In this document: positions 43,883 to 53,346 of the stretch, in pieces
Layout of the letters: each line of letters begins with the position of its first letter
Numbering within the stretch: the first letter of the stretch is position 1
Origin: Ardenticatenaceae bacterium
GTDB lineage: Bacteria; Chloroflexota; Anaerolineae; Promineifilales; Promineifilaceae
Length of the DNA: 64,000 bases
Direction: 5' to 3'
NCBI GenBank assembly: GCA_020634245.1
Contig: JACKCC010000012.1
Span: 62,001-126,000, forward strand
Position numbers and translations under genes: made by a program
Notes under the pieces: generated by a model
Told to the model about the DNA's origin: nothing
The model's input: only the letters and a program-made list of their open reading frames with translations
Databases searched by the model: none

Positions 43883-44710
43883 CTATACTTGCAAACTGGC
43901 AAACCTGCTTACTTGCTCGATTTTTGCTTCCAACCCAACCTGTGTAACCGAGTAAGCCGCAAATTCGTTGGCATACCGGGCTGCTTCCCAAGGATTGCCC
44001 CCGGTCTGGTACAGCCGCACTAAAAATGCGGCCGCAAATACATCACCGGCCCCGGTCGGCTCGATTTCTTGCACCTGCGGCGCGGCTATCTGGCGGATTT
44101 CGTCGCCAAAATAAACGGTGCAGCCCTGATAACCCTGGGTTAACACCAGCAAACGGGACAGGCTCAGAAATTTGTCTAACGTATCCCGGTCGGGTAAATC
44201 TTCTTCGCTCAAGATGACCGCAGCTGCTAACGGCAGCACCTTTTCCGCTTCTGGCCACTCGCGCGGGTAAATACGGCCGTTTCCATCCCACTGCCTCATC
44301 CACCCCTGCGGCGTTATACCTATCAGACTGTTGCTGAATACACGCGCTAAATCAGCATCCACCTCATTGGTCAGCGGAGCCAGATGGACAATGGGCGTCC
44401 GCAACCATCCAGATGGTACATCAACGGCCGTTAACGGTTCGGCCCGGTTATGCAATATCTGAATACGGCCATCCGGTGTGTAAATATTCTCAAATGTAGA
44501 CGTGGCGGCCGACGGCTTGCGGTGGACCATCATCCCGGCCATTGCCTCGCTTAAATCATAATCTGGCGCTGCGCTGGTGAGAACGGCCGTACGGCAGCCC
44601 AATGCCTGCGCCGTCCGCCCGGAAAAGGAAACTGTTCCACCTACTTGTTCCCCGGTGGAAGTCAAATCACACGTAACGTGTCCTATTACCAGATAATCTA
44701 ATTGCTCCAT
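43883..44710 (-). CDS. PfkB-family carbohydrate kinase
   Basis: A 275-residue ribokinase-like kinase. VGGTVSFSGRTAQALG near the N-terminus resembles the sugar-binding GGxxxN region, and the C-terminal EPTGAGDVFAAAFLVRLY has the GAGD catalytic motif with Asp as base. The substrate is likely a sugar or nucleoside, not identifiable. It lies 50 bp downstream of parA and shares its strand. It is somewhat shorter than typical (300-330). An ordinary metabolic kinase; no operon partner is evident. Confidence 0.85.
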   Translation of the reverse strand: MEQLDYLVIGHVTCDLTSTGEQVGGTVSFSGRTAQALGCRTAVLTSAAPDYDLSEAMAGMMVHRKPSAATSTFENIYTPDGRIQILHNRAEPLTAVDVPSGWLRTPIVHLAPLTNEVDADLARVFSNSLIGITPQGWMRQWDGNGRIYPREWPEAEKVLPLAAAVILSEEDLPDRDTLDKFLSLSRLLVLTQGYQGCTVYFGDEIRQIAAPQVQEIEPTGAGDVFAAAFLVRLYQTGGNPWEAARYANEFAAYSVTQVGLEAKIEQVSRFASLQV

Positions 44711-44808
44711 GCAGCCTGAATTCTAACATAGCATCATACAATGGGCGAAAGCCGATTTAGATAAAATGTCTTATTGCTTGTGAAGCTATTCGCAGTTAAG
44801 ATTTGGGC

Positions 44809-45228
44809 ATGATGCGTAAGAAATTTTTGCGTCAACGGCCGTTGCTGACCTTCTCCCAATTCGTCATCATGCTGGCCATCATCTTTGCTATATATGTTGC
44901 CCTGGATTTAAACAGGCGAGCGCGGGCTGGCCAATTAGTAGGTGTGGGTGAAGAAGCATTGCAGCAAGAGTTGATCCTGGAAACAACCCGCCAGGTAGAA
45001 CTGCAAGCAACCCTCGATTATGTACAAAGCGATGATTACGTAGCCGCCTATGCCCGTGATGAAGGCGGCATGTTACAGCCCGGCGAAGTGGAGGTTGTTC
45101 CCCTGCCTCTTGAAGCCACCCCGCCGCCGCCGGCATCACCGTTCGTTACACCTGACCCGGCACTGGATGCCCGGCCCTGGCAGGCATGGTGGCGATTACT
45201 GACAGATGCGCCCCTGCCATCTCCCTAA
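44809..45228 (+). CDS. Septum formation initiator-like small membrane protein (FtsB/DivIC type)
   Basis: A 139-residue bitopic protein. One membrane helix (about residues 15-34, FVIMLAIIFAIYVALDL) follows a short basic cytoplasmic tail, then a helical stretch (about 40-70: EEALQQELILETTRQVELQATLDYVQSD) that fits a coiled coil, and a Pro-rich tail. This is the FtsB/DivIC architecture, which joins the divisome in other bacteria. The sequence signal is weak. The start could also be the ATG at 44812. It ends 26 bp before a histidine kinase start. Confidence 0.65.
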   Translation: MMRKKFLRQRPLLTFSQFVIMLAIIFAIYVALDLNRRARAGQLVGVGEEALQQELILETTRQVELQATLDYVQSDDYVAAYARDEGGMLQPGEVEVVPLPLEATPPPPASPFVTPDPALDARPWQAWWRLLTDAPLPSP

Positions 45229-45254
45229 CCTTAACCTGTAGCCAAACAACACTT

Positions 45255-46343
45255 ATGAATGTGTATCCTGCCTCCGACCTCGCCCAATCGCAGCAAATTT
45301 TAGAGCATTTAGCCGATGGCATCATCTTTAGCAATCAGAACGGTTATATCAGCTACGCTAATGGCGCAGCCTGCATGATGGTGGGACGCCCTATATCGGA
45401 AATTGTAGGCTATCCCATTACCGATATTTTGACCCGGCTGCCACTTCTAGCCAGTTCTGCCGACCACACCAAATCAAGCCGTTTTGAGCTAAACGGCCGT
45501 TACCTGCGTGGTAAAGCCGTCGTTCTCTACAATCAAAGCAACGAAGCCGAAGGCATCCTGACTACACTCCACGACATCACGGCCGAATTTGAATTGGAGC
45601 AATCAAAGGACAGCTTTCTCCAAACCATCTCACACGAACTGCGCACCCCCCTGACCGCTATCAAAGGGTATGTCGAACTGTTGTCTACCGGAGCATCCGG
45701 TACCCTCAACGACAGCCAAAAAATGTTCACAACCACCATCCAGCGCAATGTGAACCGAATGGTACAGCTTATTAACAGCCTGATTTTCGCCTCTTCCATT
45801 AAAGCTGGCCGCCTGGAATACATCACCGGCCACACCGATTTGACCCAACTTATCGATCAAATTAGCCGTGAATTGCAGCCCACGGCCGCCGAAGATGGGC
45901 AAAAAATCGTTGTTGAGGTTGCCAAGGAAATTCAGCCGCTCCATGTGGACCCCATCCACATGGCCACTATCCTGGAAGAGTTGATCACAAACAGCATTAA
46001 ATTTAACCGGCCAGGGGGAACCGTGCGGGTAACGGCCGTGCCCGACACCATGAACGGCAATGCCCAAACCTACATCATCGTCAGCGTCAGCGACGAAGGC
46101 ATTGGCATCGATCCGGCCGATCAGTCCCACATCTTTGAAGAATTCTACCGGGCTACCCACGAAACCGAGAGCCACATCCGCACACGCGGCCTGGGCATGG
46201 GGTTATCGATTGTACGGGCATTAGTAGAGACCTATAACGGCCGTATCTGGTTCAAAAGCACCCCCGGCCAGGGCAGCACCTTCACCTTCATCATCCCCAA
46301 CCAACCAGCCGAAGAAGTCACTCCCGCTCCCAACATCACCTAG
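45255..46343 (+). CDS. PAS-domain sensor histidine kinase
   Basis: A 362-residue soluble kinase. A PAS domain spans about residues 10-115 (ILEHLADGIIFSNQNGYISYANGAA). His127 in SHELRTPL is the phospho-acceptor, and the HATPase shows LEELITNSIKFN, SDEGIGIDPADQSHIFEEF and RGLGMGLSI. The ATG at 45255 replaces the longer ORF start at 45186, which runs through the previous gene. It sits before the CpaB genes but on a separate unit; a role in their control is possible, not shown. No response regulator is adjacent. Confidence 0.9.
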   Translation: MNVYPASDLAQSQQILEHLADGIIFSNQNGYISYANGAACMMVGRPISEIVGYPITDILTRLPLLASSADHTKSSRFELNGRYLRGKAVVLYNQSNEAEGILTTLHDITAEFELEQSKDSFLQTISHELRTPLTAIKGYVELLSTGASGTLNDSQKMFTTTIQRNVNRMVQLINSLIFASSIKAGRLEYITGHTDLTQLIDQISRELQPTAAEDGQKIVVEVAKEIQPLHVDPIHMATILEELITNSIKFNRPGGTVRVTAVPDTMNGNAQTYIIVSVSDEGIGIDPADQSHIFEEFYRATHETESHIRTRGLGMGLSIVRALVETYNGRIWFKSTPGQGSTFTFIIPNQPAEEVTPAPNIT

Positions 46344-46549
46344 CGTCAATTCGACACCAAACAAATTTATTTGCTATTCAACTTGACATATGCTACTATA
46401 TCAACGATTAAGAGGTTTACATATTGTTTGGAAAAAATATCGGTAACTACAAAATGTTAGACGTTTTATTTCCGTGCCCCAACCTCTATGGCATACTTTA
46501 TCCTGTGACCGCAACAAATAATAATTCATACCAATAAGGGGATCGAACG

Positions 46550-47749
46550 ATGGGTCGTCGGACAGTCCTTATCCTAATATTAATAGTCAGTCTTATAGCA
46601 CTCTCAGCCATTGGCATCCTGTACATTCGTTCACAACAACCAGACACGCCCTCTACCCCAGTCACGGATGACACAGGACCAGTATCAGGTCTTGCAGGGG
46701 ATACCTCTTCAGGAGAAGAAATAATCCCCCAAGTGCTTACAGACACTGTAGAAGTTGTTGTCTCCTTACAAACGGTTGAGCGCGGCTGGCAGATGACTGC
46801 GGCCGAGCTTGTCACCGACACGCGGTATATCGACGAAGTCAGCGACAACGTCATCACTAATATTGAAGATGCGATTGGGCTGTACGCGCGTACCAAAATA
46901 TTCCAAGGTGAAACATTAACCAAAGATGCCCTGGTCGCCGACCCAAGCCTGATTGGTCAAACAGAATATGGCCCTTCGTCACTTATTCCTCCTGGTTACA
47001 TTGCGATGGCAGTTCCAATGGACAGGCTGTCCGGCGTTGCCTACGCACTCAACGAAGGTGATTACATCGACATCATGATGACCTTCCTGTTCTATCAAAT
47101 TGATGAACAGTTCCAGACTTATTTGCAAAATGCAGCCGTTTTCTATCTGGAAGATGCCATCACTACGGGAGGTGAAGCCCCGGCAGACGGTGGAACCCCC
47201 ACACCGCAGCAAACCAATATTTTTGTCATGTGGCCATACGGCCGTTTCGAGCAATTGCCAACTGGCGACACCGTTCACATCTACGGTTCCGAATACCAGC
47301 GCCCCGTTCCCATTTCCATGATTTTACAAAACGCCCGCGTCATTCAAGTCGGCAATTATGCTCCTCCTGAACCCATCGAGCCAGCAACCCCCACACCGGA
47401 ACCTGTTGCCGAAGGTGAAGCAACCCCCACACCCCAGCCTGGCGGCCCAATTCCTCCTACGCCCACACCATACCCCAGCGTTCTCCTGGTTGCTCTTACA
47501 CCTCAACAACAGCTGTTCCTCAAATACGCTGTTGAATCTAACGCTAACATCGATTTTGCACTACGTGGTGCCAACGACAATCAGCTCTATACTGTGCAAA
47601 ATGTAGACATCAATCTCTTATTAGAGCGATTTAACATCGAAATACCACCGAATTTCAACTATTCAGTAGACAGCCTTACAACTGATGTGACCCCCACACC
47701 TGAAGCCCAGGCTGCGGATACCGCTCCATCGGGACCCGAGAACGAATAA
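46550..47749 (+). CDS. cpaB: Flp pilus assembly CpaB/RcpC-like protein 1
   Basis: A 399-residue protein with an N-terminal membrane helix (residues 5-26), a SAF-like domain (TVEVVVSLQTVERGWQMTAAELVTD) and an RcpC domain (GYIAMAVPMDRLSGVAYALNEGDYIDIM). CpaB/RcpC takes part in Tad/Flp pilus assembly in the envelope. A Thr/Pro-rich linker (TPTPEP, TPTPQP) occupies about residues 280-310. The region upstream (46344-46549) is AT-rich with TTGACA at 46383-46388 but no clear -10. A paralogue follows 21 bp downstream. No other tad gene is adjacent. Confidence 0.85.
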   Translation: MGRRTVLILILIVSLIALSAIGILYIRSQQPDTPSTPVTDDTGPVSGLAGDTSSGEEIIPQVLTDTVEVVVSLQTVERGWQMTAAELVTDTRYIDEVSDNVITNIEDAIGLYARTKIFQGETLTKDALVADPSLIGQTEYGPSSLIPPGYIAMAVPMDRLSGVAYALNEGDYIDIMMTFLFYQIDEQFQTYLQNAAVFYLEDAITTGGEAPADGGTPTPQQTNIFVMWPYGRFEQLPTGDTVHIYGSEYQRPVPISMILQNARVIQVGNYAPPEPIEPATPTPEPVAEGEATPTPQPGGPIPPTPTPYPSVLLVALTPQQQLFLKYAVESNANIDFALRGANDNQLYTVQNVDINLLLERFNIEIPPNFNYSVDSLTTDVTPTPEAQAADTAPSGPENE

Positions 47750-47770
47750 TTAAGTTTTAAGGAACACGTT

Positions 47771-49051
47771 ATGCGTCCACGAACATTTATTCTCCTAATC
47801 GCAGTGTTGCTGGTTGGCGCTCTGGCTGTTGTTTTAGTCATCGCCAATAATTCAGGCGGCGGGCTTCTCGCAGGACTTAGCGGGGGACCAACCGCATCTG
47901 AAGAAACAACACAGACCGTTGACGAAACAAGCAGTGAAGGCAGCCAGGAGCCAGGAATTCCTCCGCCTGTCCCTACCCCGAAACCAGGTTTCCAACGCAT
48001 TGTCGTCAGCAAAATTGATATTCCAATCGGTACGCGCATTACAGAAGACCTCATCGAAATTAAAAGTCGTCCTGATACAAACATTGCCGTTCAAGGCGGT
48101 TACACAATCGAAAACCCTGATGAAGTCATTGGTCGAATTGCTCGCTATGACATCGCTAAAGGTCAGGAAATTCTACGGGATATGCTGGCTGTAAATGCGA
48201 CCGATATGGGTGCACTAGGGTCTGACCTGGCACTGTATGTCGATCAGGGAGAGGTAGCGGTTGCTTTTAAAATCGACCCGCTCTCGGGTGCTGCTTATGC
48301 CATGCGGCCTGGCGACCTTGTCGATTTGTTAATGACGCTGCGGCTGATCGCCATCGATCCGGAGTTTAGAACGGCTTTACCCAACAATGTTCAACGGGTT
48401 ATTGATCCGGCATTGCGTGAAAATGGCCAATTCCTGGTCGATGACATCACGCCCCAAGGCCGGTTGGAATTCATTGAAGCAATTGGTCAGGTGGCCGAAA
48501 TTATTCCCAGCAGTATTTATATTCAAGGACAGGATTTCGAACCCGGAACGCCCATTCCTAAGCGAGTCACCCAGTTGACTATTCAGCAAGCTGAAGTGTT
48601 ATGGGTAGGAACCTGGAAAACACCAGAGGAAATTTTGGCAGCCGAACAAGAGGATGCCGCCCAAACCGCACCTGTCGCCGCTGTGGAGACTGGTACAGAA
48701 GAGCCAACTCTCACTGTGGAACAAGAACCCAAGCGTTGTATCAACACGTTAACAGGCGAATTAACGGCCTGTCCCGTGATTCGGCGGGCGCTTAAACCAG
48801 ATGTTGTCATTTTAGGGATGTCCAGCCAAGACGCGCTGGCCTTGAAATACGCCATTGAACGCGGTGTCGATATTGACCTGGCGCTACGTTCTCAAGGCGA
48901 CTTGTCAAATTTTGTGACGACCAGTGTCTCATTGCCTCAAATTGTTGAGCAAGGCGGTTTAAGTGTTCCACCCCCGGCCGATTTTGATCTCCATCCGCGG
49001 CCAGAAGATGTTGTGATACCATCTTTGCCAGCTGTACCGCCTGAAGACTAG
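47771..49051 (+). CDS. cpaB: Flp pilus assembly CpaB/RcpC-like protein 2
   Basis: A 426-residue paralogue of the previous gene with the same layout: N-terminal membrane helix (residues 5-23), linker, SAF-like domain (FQRIVVSKIDIPIGTRITED) and RcpC domain (VAVAFKIDPLSGAAYAMRPGDLVDLL). A Cys pair (CINTLTGELTACPVI) after residue 315 may form a disulfide outside the cell. A terminator follows at 49076. The two are likely a duplication that has diverged; both keep the core. Only part of a Tad system (this pair and the TadZ-like ATPase at 10727) lies in the window. Confidence 0.85.
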   Translation: MRPRTFILLIAVLLVGALAVVLVIANNSGGGLLAGLSGGPTASEETTQTVDETSSEGSQEPGIPPPVPTPKPGFQRIVVSKIDIPIGTRITEDLIEIKSRPDTNIAVQGGYTIENPDEVIGRIARYDIAKGQEILRDMLAVNATDMGALGSDLALYVDQGEVAVAFKIDPLSGAAYAMRPGDLVDLLMTLRLIAIDPEFRTALPNNVQRVIDPALRENGQFLVDDITPQGRLEFIEAIGQVAEIIPSSIYIQGQDFEPGTPIPKRVTQLTIQQAEVLWVGTWKTPEEILAAEQEDAAQTAPVAAVETGTEEPTLTVEQEPKRCINTLTGELTACPVIRRALKPDVVILGMSSQDALALKYAIERGVDIDLALRSQGDLSNFVTTSVSLPQIVEQGGLSVPPPADFDLHPRPEDVVIPSLPAVPPED

Positions 49052-49075
49052 CTGTTCAGATTATGGAATTTAGTG

Positions 49076-49103
49076 GTCCCTGGCCCAGGCCAGGGACTTT
49101 TAA
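49076..49103 (+). terminator. Terminator after second cpaB-like gene
   Basis: GTCCCTGGCC / GGCCAGGGAC inverted repeat followed by TTTTAATTT. It overlaps the false N-terminal extension of the NUDIX ORF. Confidence 0.9.
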
Positions 49104-49117
49104 TTTCAGGAGTCGTG

Positions 49118-49822
49118 TTGACAGAAAATATTCCGCAAAATTACGATCCCTCAAAATATGACAGGCCATCGGTTACGGTAGATGTTGTCATTTTTTCTCT
49201 AGTCGATGAGGATCTGCAAGTATTGTTGATAAAACGCAAATTTGCCCCTTTTGCCGACATGTGGGCAATTCCTGGCGGCTTTGTACGGATGACGGAATCG
49301 CTTGAAGAGGCGGCCATTCGGGAATTGGCCGAGGAAACGGGGGTTACGGATGTGTATATGGAACAACTTTACTCATTCGGCAGACCAAACCGTGACCCAC
49401 GAACACGTGTCATAACGATTGCCTATTTTGCGCTGGTTCCTCATGACGTGATCCAGCACAGGCCGGGAGACGATGCCGCGGAAACGGGTTGGTTTTCAAT
49501 GTTTGACCTGCCTGAACTGGCTTTTGATCATCGTGAGATTTTGGAGTACGCCCTGACTCGGCTGCGTTACAAGTTGGAGTATACGGCCGTTGGCTTTCGC
49601 CTGCTGCCCGATATATTTACTCTGTCCGAATTACAACGGGCCTATGAAATCATTCTTAGCGAAAAGCTCGACAAACGCAACTTTCGGCGCAAAATTTTAG
49701 CTTCTGATATTTTAGAAGAAACGGGCAAGAAAAAACGGGATGGTGAAGGCCGGCCAGCAAAATTATATAATTACAAGGAAGATGCAGTGGCCGAAGTCAA
49801 AACCCGCCGCCTCTTCCCCTAG
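49118..49822 (+). CDS. NUDIX hydrolase-domain protein (NrtR-like)
   Basis: A 234-residue protein: NUDIX domain (residues about 20-150) with the Nudix box GFVRMTESLEEAAIRELAEE-TG fully matching GX5EX7REUXEEXGU, and a C-terminal winged helix (FTLSELQRAYEIILSEKLDKR..FRRKIL). This is the NrtR/ADP-ribose-sensing regulator architecture, so it may be a repressor of NAD-related genes or a hydrolase. TTG at 49118 is preferred (AGGAG 5 bp before). The stop shares a CTAG with the converging gene. Confidence 0.88.
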   Translation: MTENIPQNYDPSKYDRPSVTVDVVIFSLVDEDLQVLLIKRKFAPFADMWAIPGGFVRMTESLEEAAIRELAEETGVTDVYMEQLYSFGRPNRDPRTRVITIAYFALVPHDVIQHRPGDDAAETGWFSMFDLPELAFDHREILEYALTRLRYKLEYTAVGFRLLPDIFTLSELQRAYEIILSEKLDKRNFRRKILASDILEETGKKKRDGEGRPAKLYNYKEDAVAEVKTRRLFP

Positions 49823-50478
49823 TTTACAGGTGCCACCCACAACGATTCAGTGAGGTTGATTCCTAAAACAACTTCTTCCTGGTTTACCTTCAAACGCATA
49901 GGGCCGTTGAAGGGGGCACGTCCAACGATTTCAAATGATGCGCCGGGAACCAAACCCAGCGAAGCGAAGTATCTCAGTTTTTCTGGATCATCAGTTCGCA
50001 CGCGGCTCACAACACCTTTGTAACCAACTCCCAAATTGATAATGCTGATGTCGTTCAGGTCTGGTAGGTGGCCTAATTCATCGGGGATTGGTTCGCCATG
50101 AGGACAGCGGAGCGGGAATTGGGTCATTTCAGCCATCCGCTGCGAGATAGCATCGTTCAACCCTTTGCCCATTTCTTCAGCATGTTCATGCGTCTCATCC
50201 CAACTGAATCCCATGATATTAACCAAAAAAACTTCCAGGATGCGGTGGCGACGTATTTCTTTCAGTGCCTCAATCCGCCCACGCTCGGTCAGTTCTACCC
50301 CTTGATAGGGGACATGCTTAACGTAACCGGCGCTTTTGAGCCGTTTCAACATGCGCGGCACGGCTGGTGCAGAAACATTGAGCCGTTCAGCCAGACTTGT
50401 TGTGCTAACGGTGGGCGAACCTTCTTGCAGCCGGTAGATTTCGGCCAAATATTCACGCATGGCAGCGCTTGGTTGCAT
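49819..50478 (-). CDS. DtxR/MntR-family metal-dependent repressor
   Basis: A 219-residue metal-sensing repressor of iron or manganese uptake genes. An N-terminal winged helix (STTSLAERLNVSAPAVPRMLKRL) is followed by the dimer/metal domain (EVFLVNIMGFSWDETHEHAEEMG, ligand His and Glu) and CPHG, and a C-terminal FeoA/SH3-like domain (LRYFASLGLVPGASFEIVGRAPF). The full three-domain length is kept. Its stop TAG and that of the NUDIX gene lie in one CTAG (49819-49822). The gap before the M3 gene holds nothing. Confidence 0.92.
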   Translation of the reverse strand: MQPSAAMREYLAEIYRLQEGSPTVSTTSLAERLNVSAPAVPRMLKRLKSAGYVKHVPYQGVELTERGRIEALKEIRRHRILEVFLVNIMGFSWDETHEHAEEMGKGLNDAISQRMAEMTQFPLRCPHGEPIPDELGHLPDLNDISIINLGVGYKGVVSRVRTDDPEKLRYFASLGLVPGASFEIVGRAPFNGPMRLKVNQEEVVLGINLTESLWVAPVN

Positions 50479-50568
50479 GGACTACTATCTCCCAGGATGA
50501 TATGGCGATGTTATCCTATTATCCGCCTGCTTACCAAAGGAATTAAAATGCCGCTCATCTGAAAACGC

Positions 50569-52278
50569 TTACACATCCTTTTCCAATGTTTCAATGGTAT
50601 CTTCGACCAGAGTAACCAGTTCCGTCAGCATTTCGGTGTCAAAACGGAATTCAGCACCGGCAGCGGCAAACAATTCGGGTAATGTTTTGGTTCCACCCAA
50701 CGACAGCGCACGGCGGTAAGCTGCCAAAGCACCTGTTTGATCCGATAGACTATTACGCCAAACCTGAAGCGCTCCAATTTGGGCCATGCCATACTCAATA
50801 TAATAAAATGGCACTGTGAAAATATGCGGCTTACGATGCCAGCCTGTCATCCGAGCTTCCTCAAATCCTGCCCAGCCGTCTCCAGGCATAAAACGCGCCC
50901 ACAAAGCATCCCAAGTGGCGTCACAGTTGGCGGCATCCACGGCCGTTTCCGGGTTAGTATATACCCAGTGCTGGAAGGCATCAACGACAGCCATATAAGG
51001 CAAAAAGAGGATTTCGCTCTCCAAATGCTCAATGCGCGCCCGTGCCGCTTCGGAAGCGGTATAAAAGCCGCCATTTTCTTTCGTCATGTAAGGTGCGGCG
51101 ATTTTTTCCATAGCCATAGAAGCCACTTCAGCAAATTCCATAGGCTTTTCAGCCTGCCAATAAAGGGGCAGTGCGGCCGTTTCAAAGACGTGGAAGGCAT
51201 GTCCGGCCTCGTGAAGCATGGTTTGTACGTCATCGTGAACGCCAACACCATTCATGAAGATGAACGGCCGTTTCCGCATCGCCAAGGTCATACAATAACC
51301 ACCCAACGCTTTGCCCGGTCGCGTGTCCAAATCCAGCAGCCCTTCCTCAGCCATCGTCGCAAAATAGCGGCCCAGTTCCCGATCTACACCATTAAAAATA
51401 TTCAGGGCACCTTGTATCAGATCATCTTGATTAATGTACGGCCGTAAAGCCGGTTTATCACTCGTATCGACTAAAACATCCCAGGGACGCAATACATCCA
51501 CCCCCAGCCGCTGCCGCTTCTTCTCATAAATACGTCGGGCCGCTGGTACAACAACTTGTTCAATCGCATCATGAAAGGTATAGCAATCTTCCGGCGTGTA
51601 ATCAAAACGCCCTTTTTGACGAAATGCATAAGCTCTAAAATCCGGCAAATCCGCATTAGCCGCCGCCTGACGACGCAAGACAAGCATATCAGCATACAAT
51701 TTGTTCAAGGACCGGCGCTGACTCAACCATAAATTCATCGTCTCTTTCCAGGCATGCTCTCGAACAGTGCGATCTTTTTCCTTCAAAAACAGCCCTAATT
51801 GAACCAGATTCTTCTCTTCGCCATTCCAATCCGCCTTCAACCCACCGGTGATTTTGTCATATTCATTTTCCAGCTTGGCCAATTCGGTAAACAACGGAAT
51901 ATTGCGCTCGCGGAACAATTCGGCTTCATTGCGCATGTTGCGCAGAACAAGAACCATGTCTCCATCAGAAACATCCAGTTCGAACAGACGCTCTTTCAAG
52001 GCTTGATCAGCAACACGGGCCTGAGGTTCAACATTATTAACATAATCCAGGAAAGCTTGCTCTTTTTCAGGATCGGCCGTGTTCAATGATTTTTCAACAT
52101 AAATCATCGCACCGGCCTCCTCACACAATCGTAAAAGCAGGGACCAGTCCGTCAACCATTCACGGACATTTGAACCATCTAGTTCCCGAACTAAAAGATC
52201 ATTAAAATAAGGGGCAAATGTCTCCCAACGACGCGGATTGATCTCATCAATAGATTGGGGAAAATTCGAAAATGCCAT
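50569..52278 (-). CDS. M3 family oligoendopeptidase
   Basis: A 569-residue M3 zinc metallopeptidase (PepF/oligoendopeptidase F-like) that cuts short peptides in the cytoplasm. The zinc site is HEAGH in TMLHEAGHAFHVF with a downstream Glu (FAEVASMAMEK). Length is typical. ATG at 52278 follows GGAG; an in-frame GTG at 52281 is one codon longer. It lies downstream of the tRNA cluster on the same strand but the terminator at 52304 separates them. ACGGCCGT occurs three times inside. Confidence 0.93.
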   Translation of the reverse strand: MAFSNFPQSIDEINPRRWETFAPYFNDLLVRELDGSNVREWLTDWSLLLRLCEEAGAMIYVEKSLNTADPEKEQAFLDYVNNVEPQARVADQALKERLFELDVSDGDMVLVLRNMRNEAELFRERNIPLFTELAKLENEYDKITGGLKADWNGEEKNLVQLGLFLKEKDRTVREHAWKETMNLWLSQRRSLNKLYADMLVLRRQAAANADLPDFRAYAFRQKGRFDYTPEDCYTFHDAIEQVVVPAARRIYEKKRQRLGVDVLRPWDVLVDTSDKPALRPYINQDDLIQGALNIFNGVDRELGRYFATMAEEGLLDLDTRPGKALGGYCMTLAMRKRPFIFMNGVGVHDDVQTMLHEAGHAFHVFETAALPLYWQAEKPMEFAEVASMAMEKIAAPYMTKENGGFYTASEAARARIEHLESEILFLPYMAVVDAFQHWVYTNPETAVDAANCDATWDALWARFMPGDGWAGFEEARMTGWHRKPHIFTVPFYYIEYGMAQIGALQVWRNSLSDQTGALAAYRRALSLGGTKTLPELFAAAGAEFRFDTEMLTELVTLVEDTIETLEKDV

Positions 52279-52303
52279 CACAATCTCCAGTACGTTTTAG
52301 GTG

Positions 52304-52333
52304 CAAAAAAGCCCTTGCGCCAGGGCAAGGGCT
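52304..52333 (-). terminator. Terminator of the tRNA-Phe/Gly/Cys cluster
   Basis: AGCCCTTGC / GCAAGGGCT stem followed by TTTTTT on the minus strand, just after tRNA-Cys. Confidence 0.9.
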
Positions 52334-52342
52334 AAATATCAA

Positions 52343-52413
<71 letters not shown>

Positions 52414-52456
52414 GTAAACAAGACCGGCAGGCGTAAAGCCTGCCGATAATGAAAAA

Positions 52457-52528
<72 letters not shown>

Positions 52529-52560
52529 ATATGACCAGGGTCAAGTTAGTAAATTACCAG

Positions 52561-52633
52561 TGCCAGGACCCAGACTCGAACTGGGGACACCTGCATTTTC
52601 AGTGCAGTGCTCTACCAACTGAGCTATCCCGGC
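52561..52633 (-). tRNA. tRNA-Phe (GAA)
   Basis: Acceptor GCCGGGA/TCCTGGC (one G-U), anticodon stem CTGCA/TGCAG with loop CTGAAAA, T-loop TTCGAGT, discriminator A. First in the cluster. The gap 52634-52840 holds a small hairpin GGTTCCCTG/CAGGGAACC (52772-52798) and no gene. Confidence 0.97.
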
Positions 52634-52840
52634 GAAGGGGCAGGTACCCTTCAAAGACAGAGCGAATTCTACCAAACGATGGGCAGATGTCAAGTTTTGC
52701 GAATCTCTTGATTACTCTGCAAAAAACATTGTAACTATACAACTAGTCGGGGTCAGAGCTTATCGAAGACTGGTTCCCTGAGCCTGACACAGGGAACCAA
52801 CGTGCATGGTTACAAAACATCTTCCACTGATCTGTTTCGA

Positions 52841-53215
52841 TTATGGATAAGGATTGGGAACAGCCGTCGCCGTTGGTGTCGGCGTATTGGTTGGTGTAGG
52901 CAGCGGAGTGGGCGATGGTGCAAGCGTTGGTGTAGGGGTTGACGTTGGATCAGGCAGCGCGCCACCATCAAGATTTGACAGCGCAGATGGTAGATAAACA
53001 CATGCTTCCGGATAGGGACCAATGTATGGGTGGTCAATTCGACCGCATTTAGGTTTTGTGGGTTCTGGATAAGGATAGGGATAAGGGTCGGAGGGGTAAG
53101 GGTAGCTTTGAGCTTTCGTCAGTTGGCCGCCAGTTATCAGAAAAACAGCAGCCAGTAACCCCAATACAGAGGCGACAACAAAGACGATTTCAAGACTACG
53201 TTTAACATTAACCAT
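52841..53215 (-). CDS. Exported Pro/Thr-rich protein, unknown
   Basis: A 124-residue protein with an N-terminal signal or anchor (residues 8-29, IVFVVASVLGLLAAVFLITGG), a Tyr/Pro stretch (YPYPSDPYPYPYPEP), a short folded part with two Cys (CGRIDHPYIGPYPEACVYLPS), and a C-terminal tail of Pro-Thr repeats (TPTPTLAPSPTPLPTPT). GAGGAGC lies before the ATG. Pro-Thr tails are common linkers of cell-surface proteins. No known family; likely surface anchored. Confidence 0.6.
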   Translation of the reverse strand: MVNVKRSLEIVFVVASVLGLLAAVFLITGGQLTKAQSYPYPSDPYPYPYPEPTKPKCGRIDHPYIGPYPEACVYLPSALSNLDGGALPDPTSTPTPTLAPSPTPLPTPTNTPTPTATAVPNPYP

Positions 53216-53346
53216 GGTGTGCTCCTCAGTGGCCGGTTAATACATTATCTATCAAGTAACTTACCGCTTTTAGCTGCCTGGGTCAACGGGTTAAATGTCC
53301 TAATCAAAAGTACCCAAACGATTGTATTTGCGTTAAACTTATGAGT

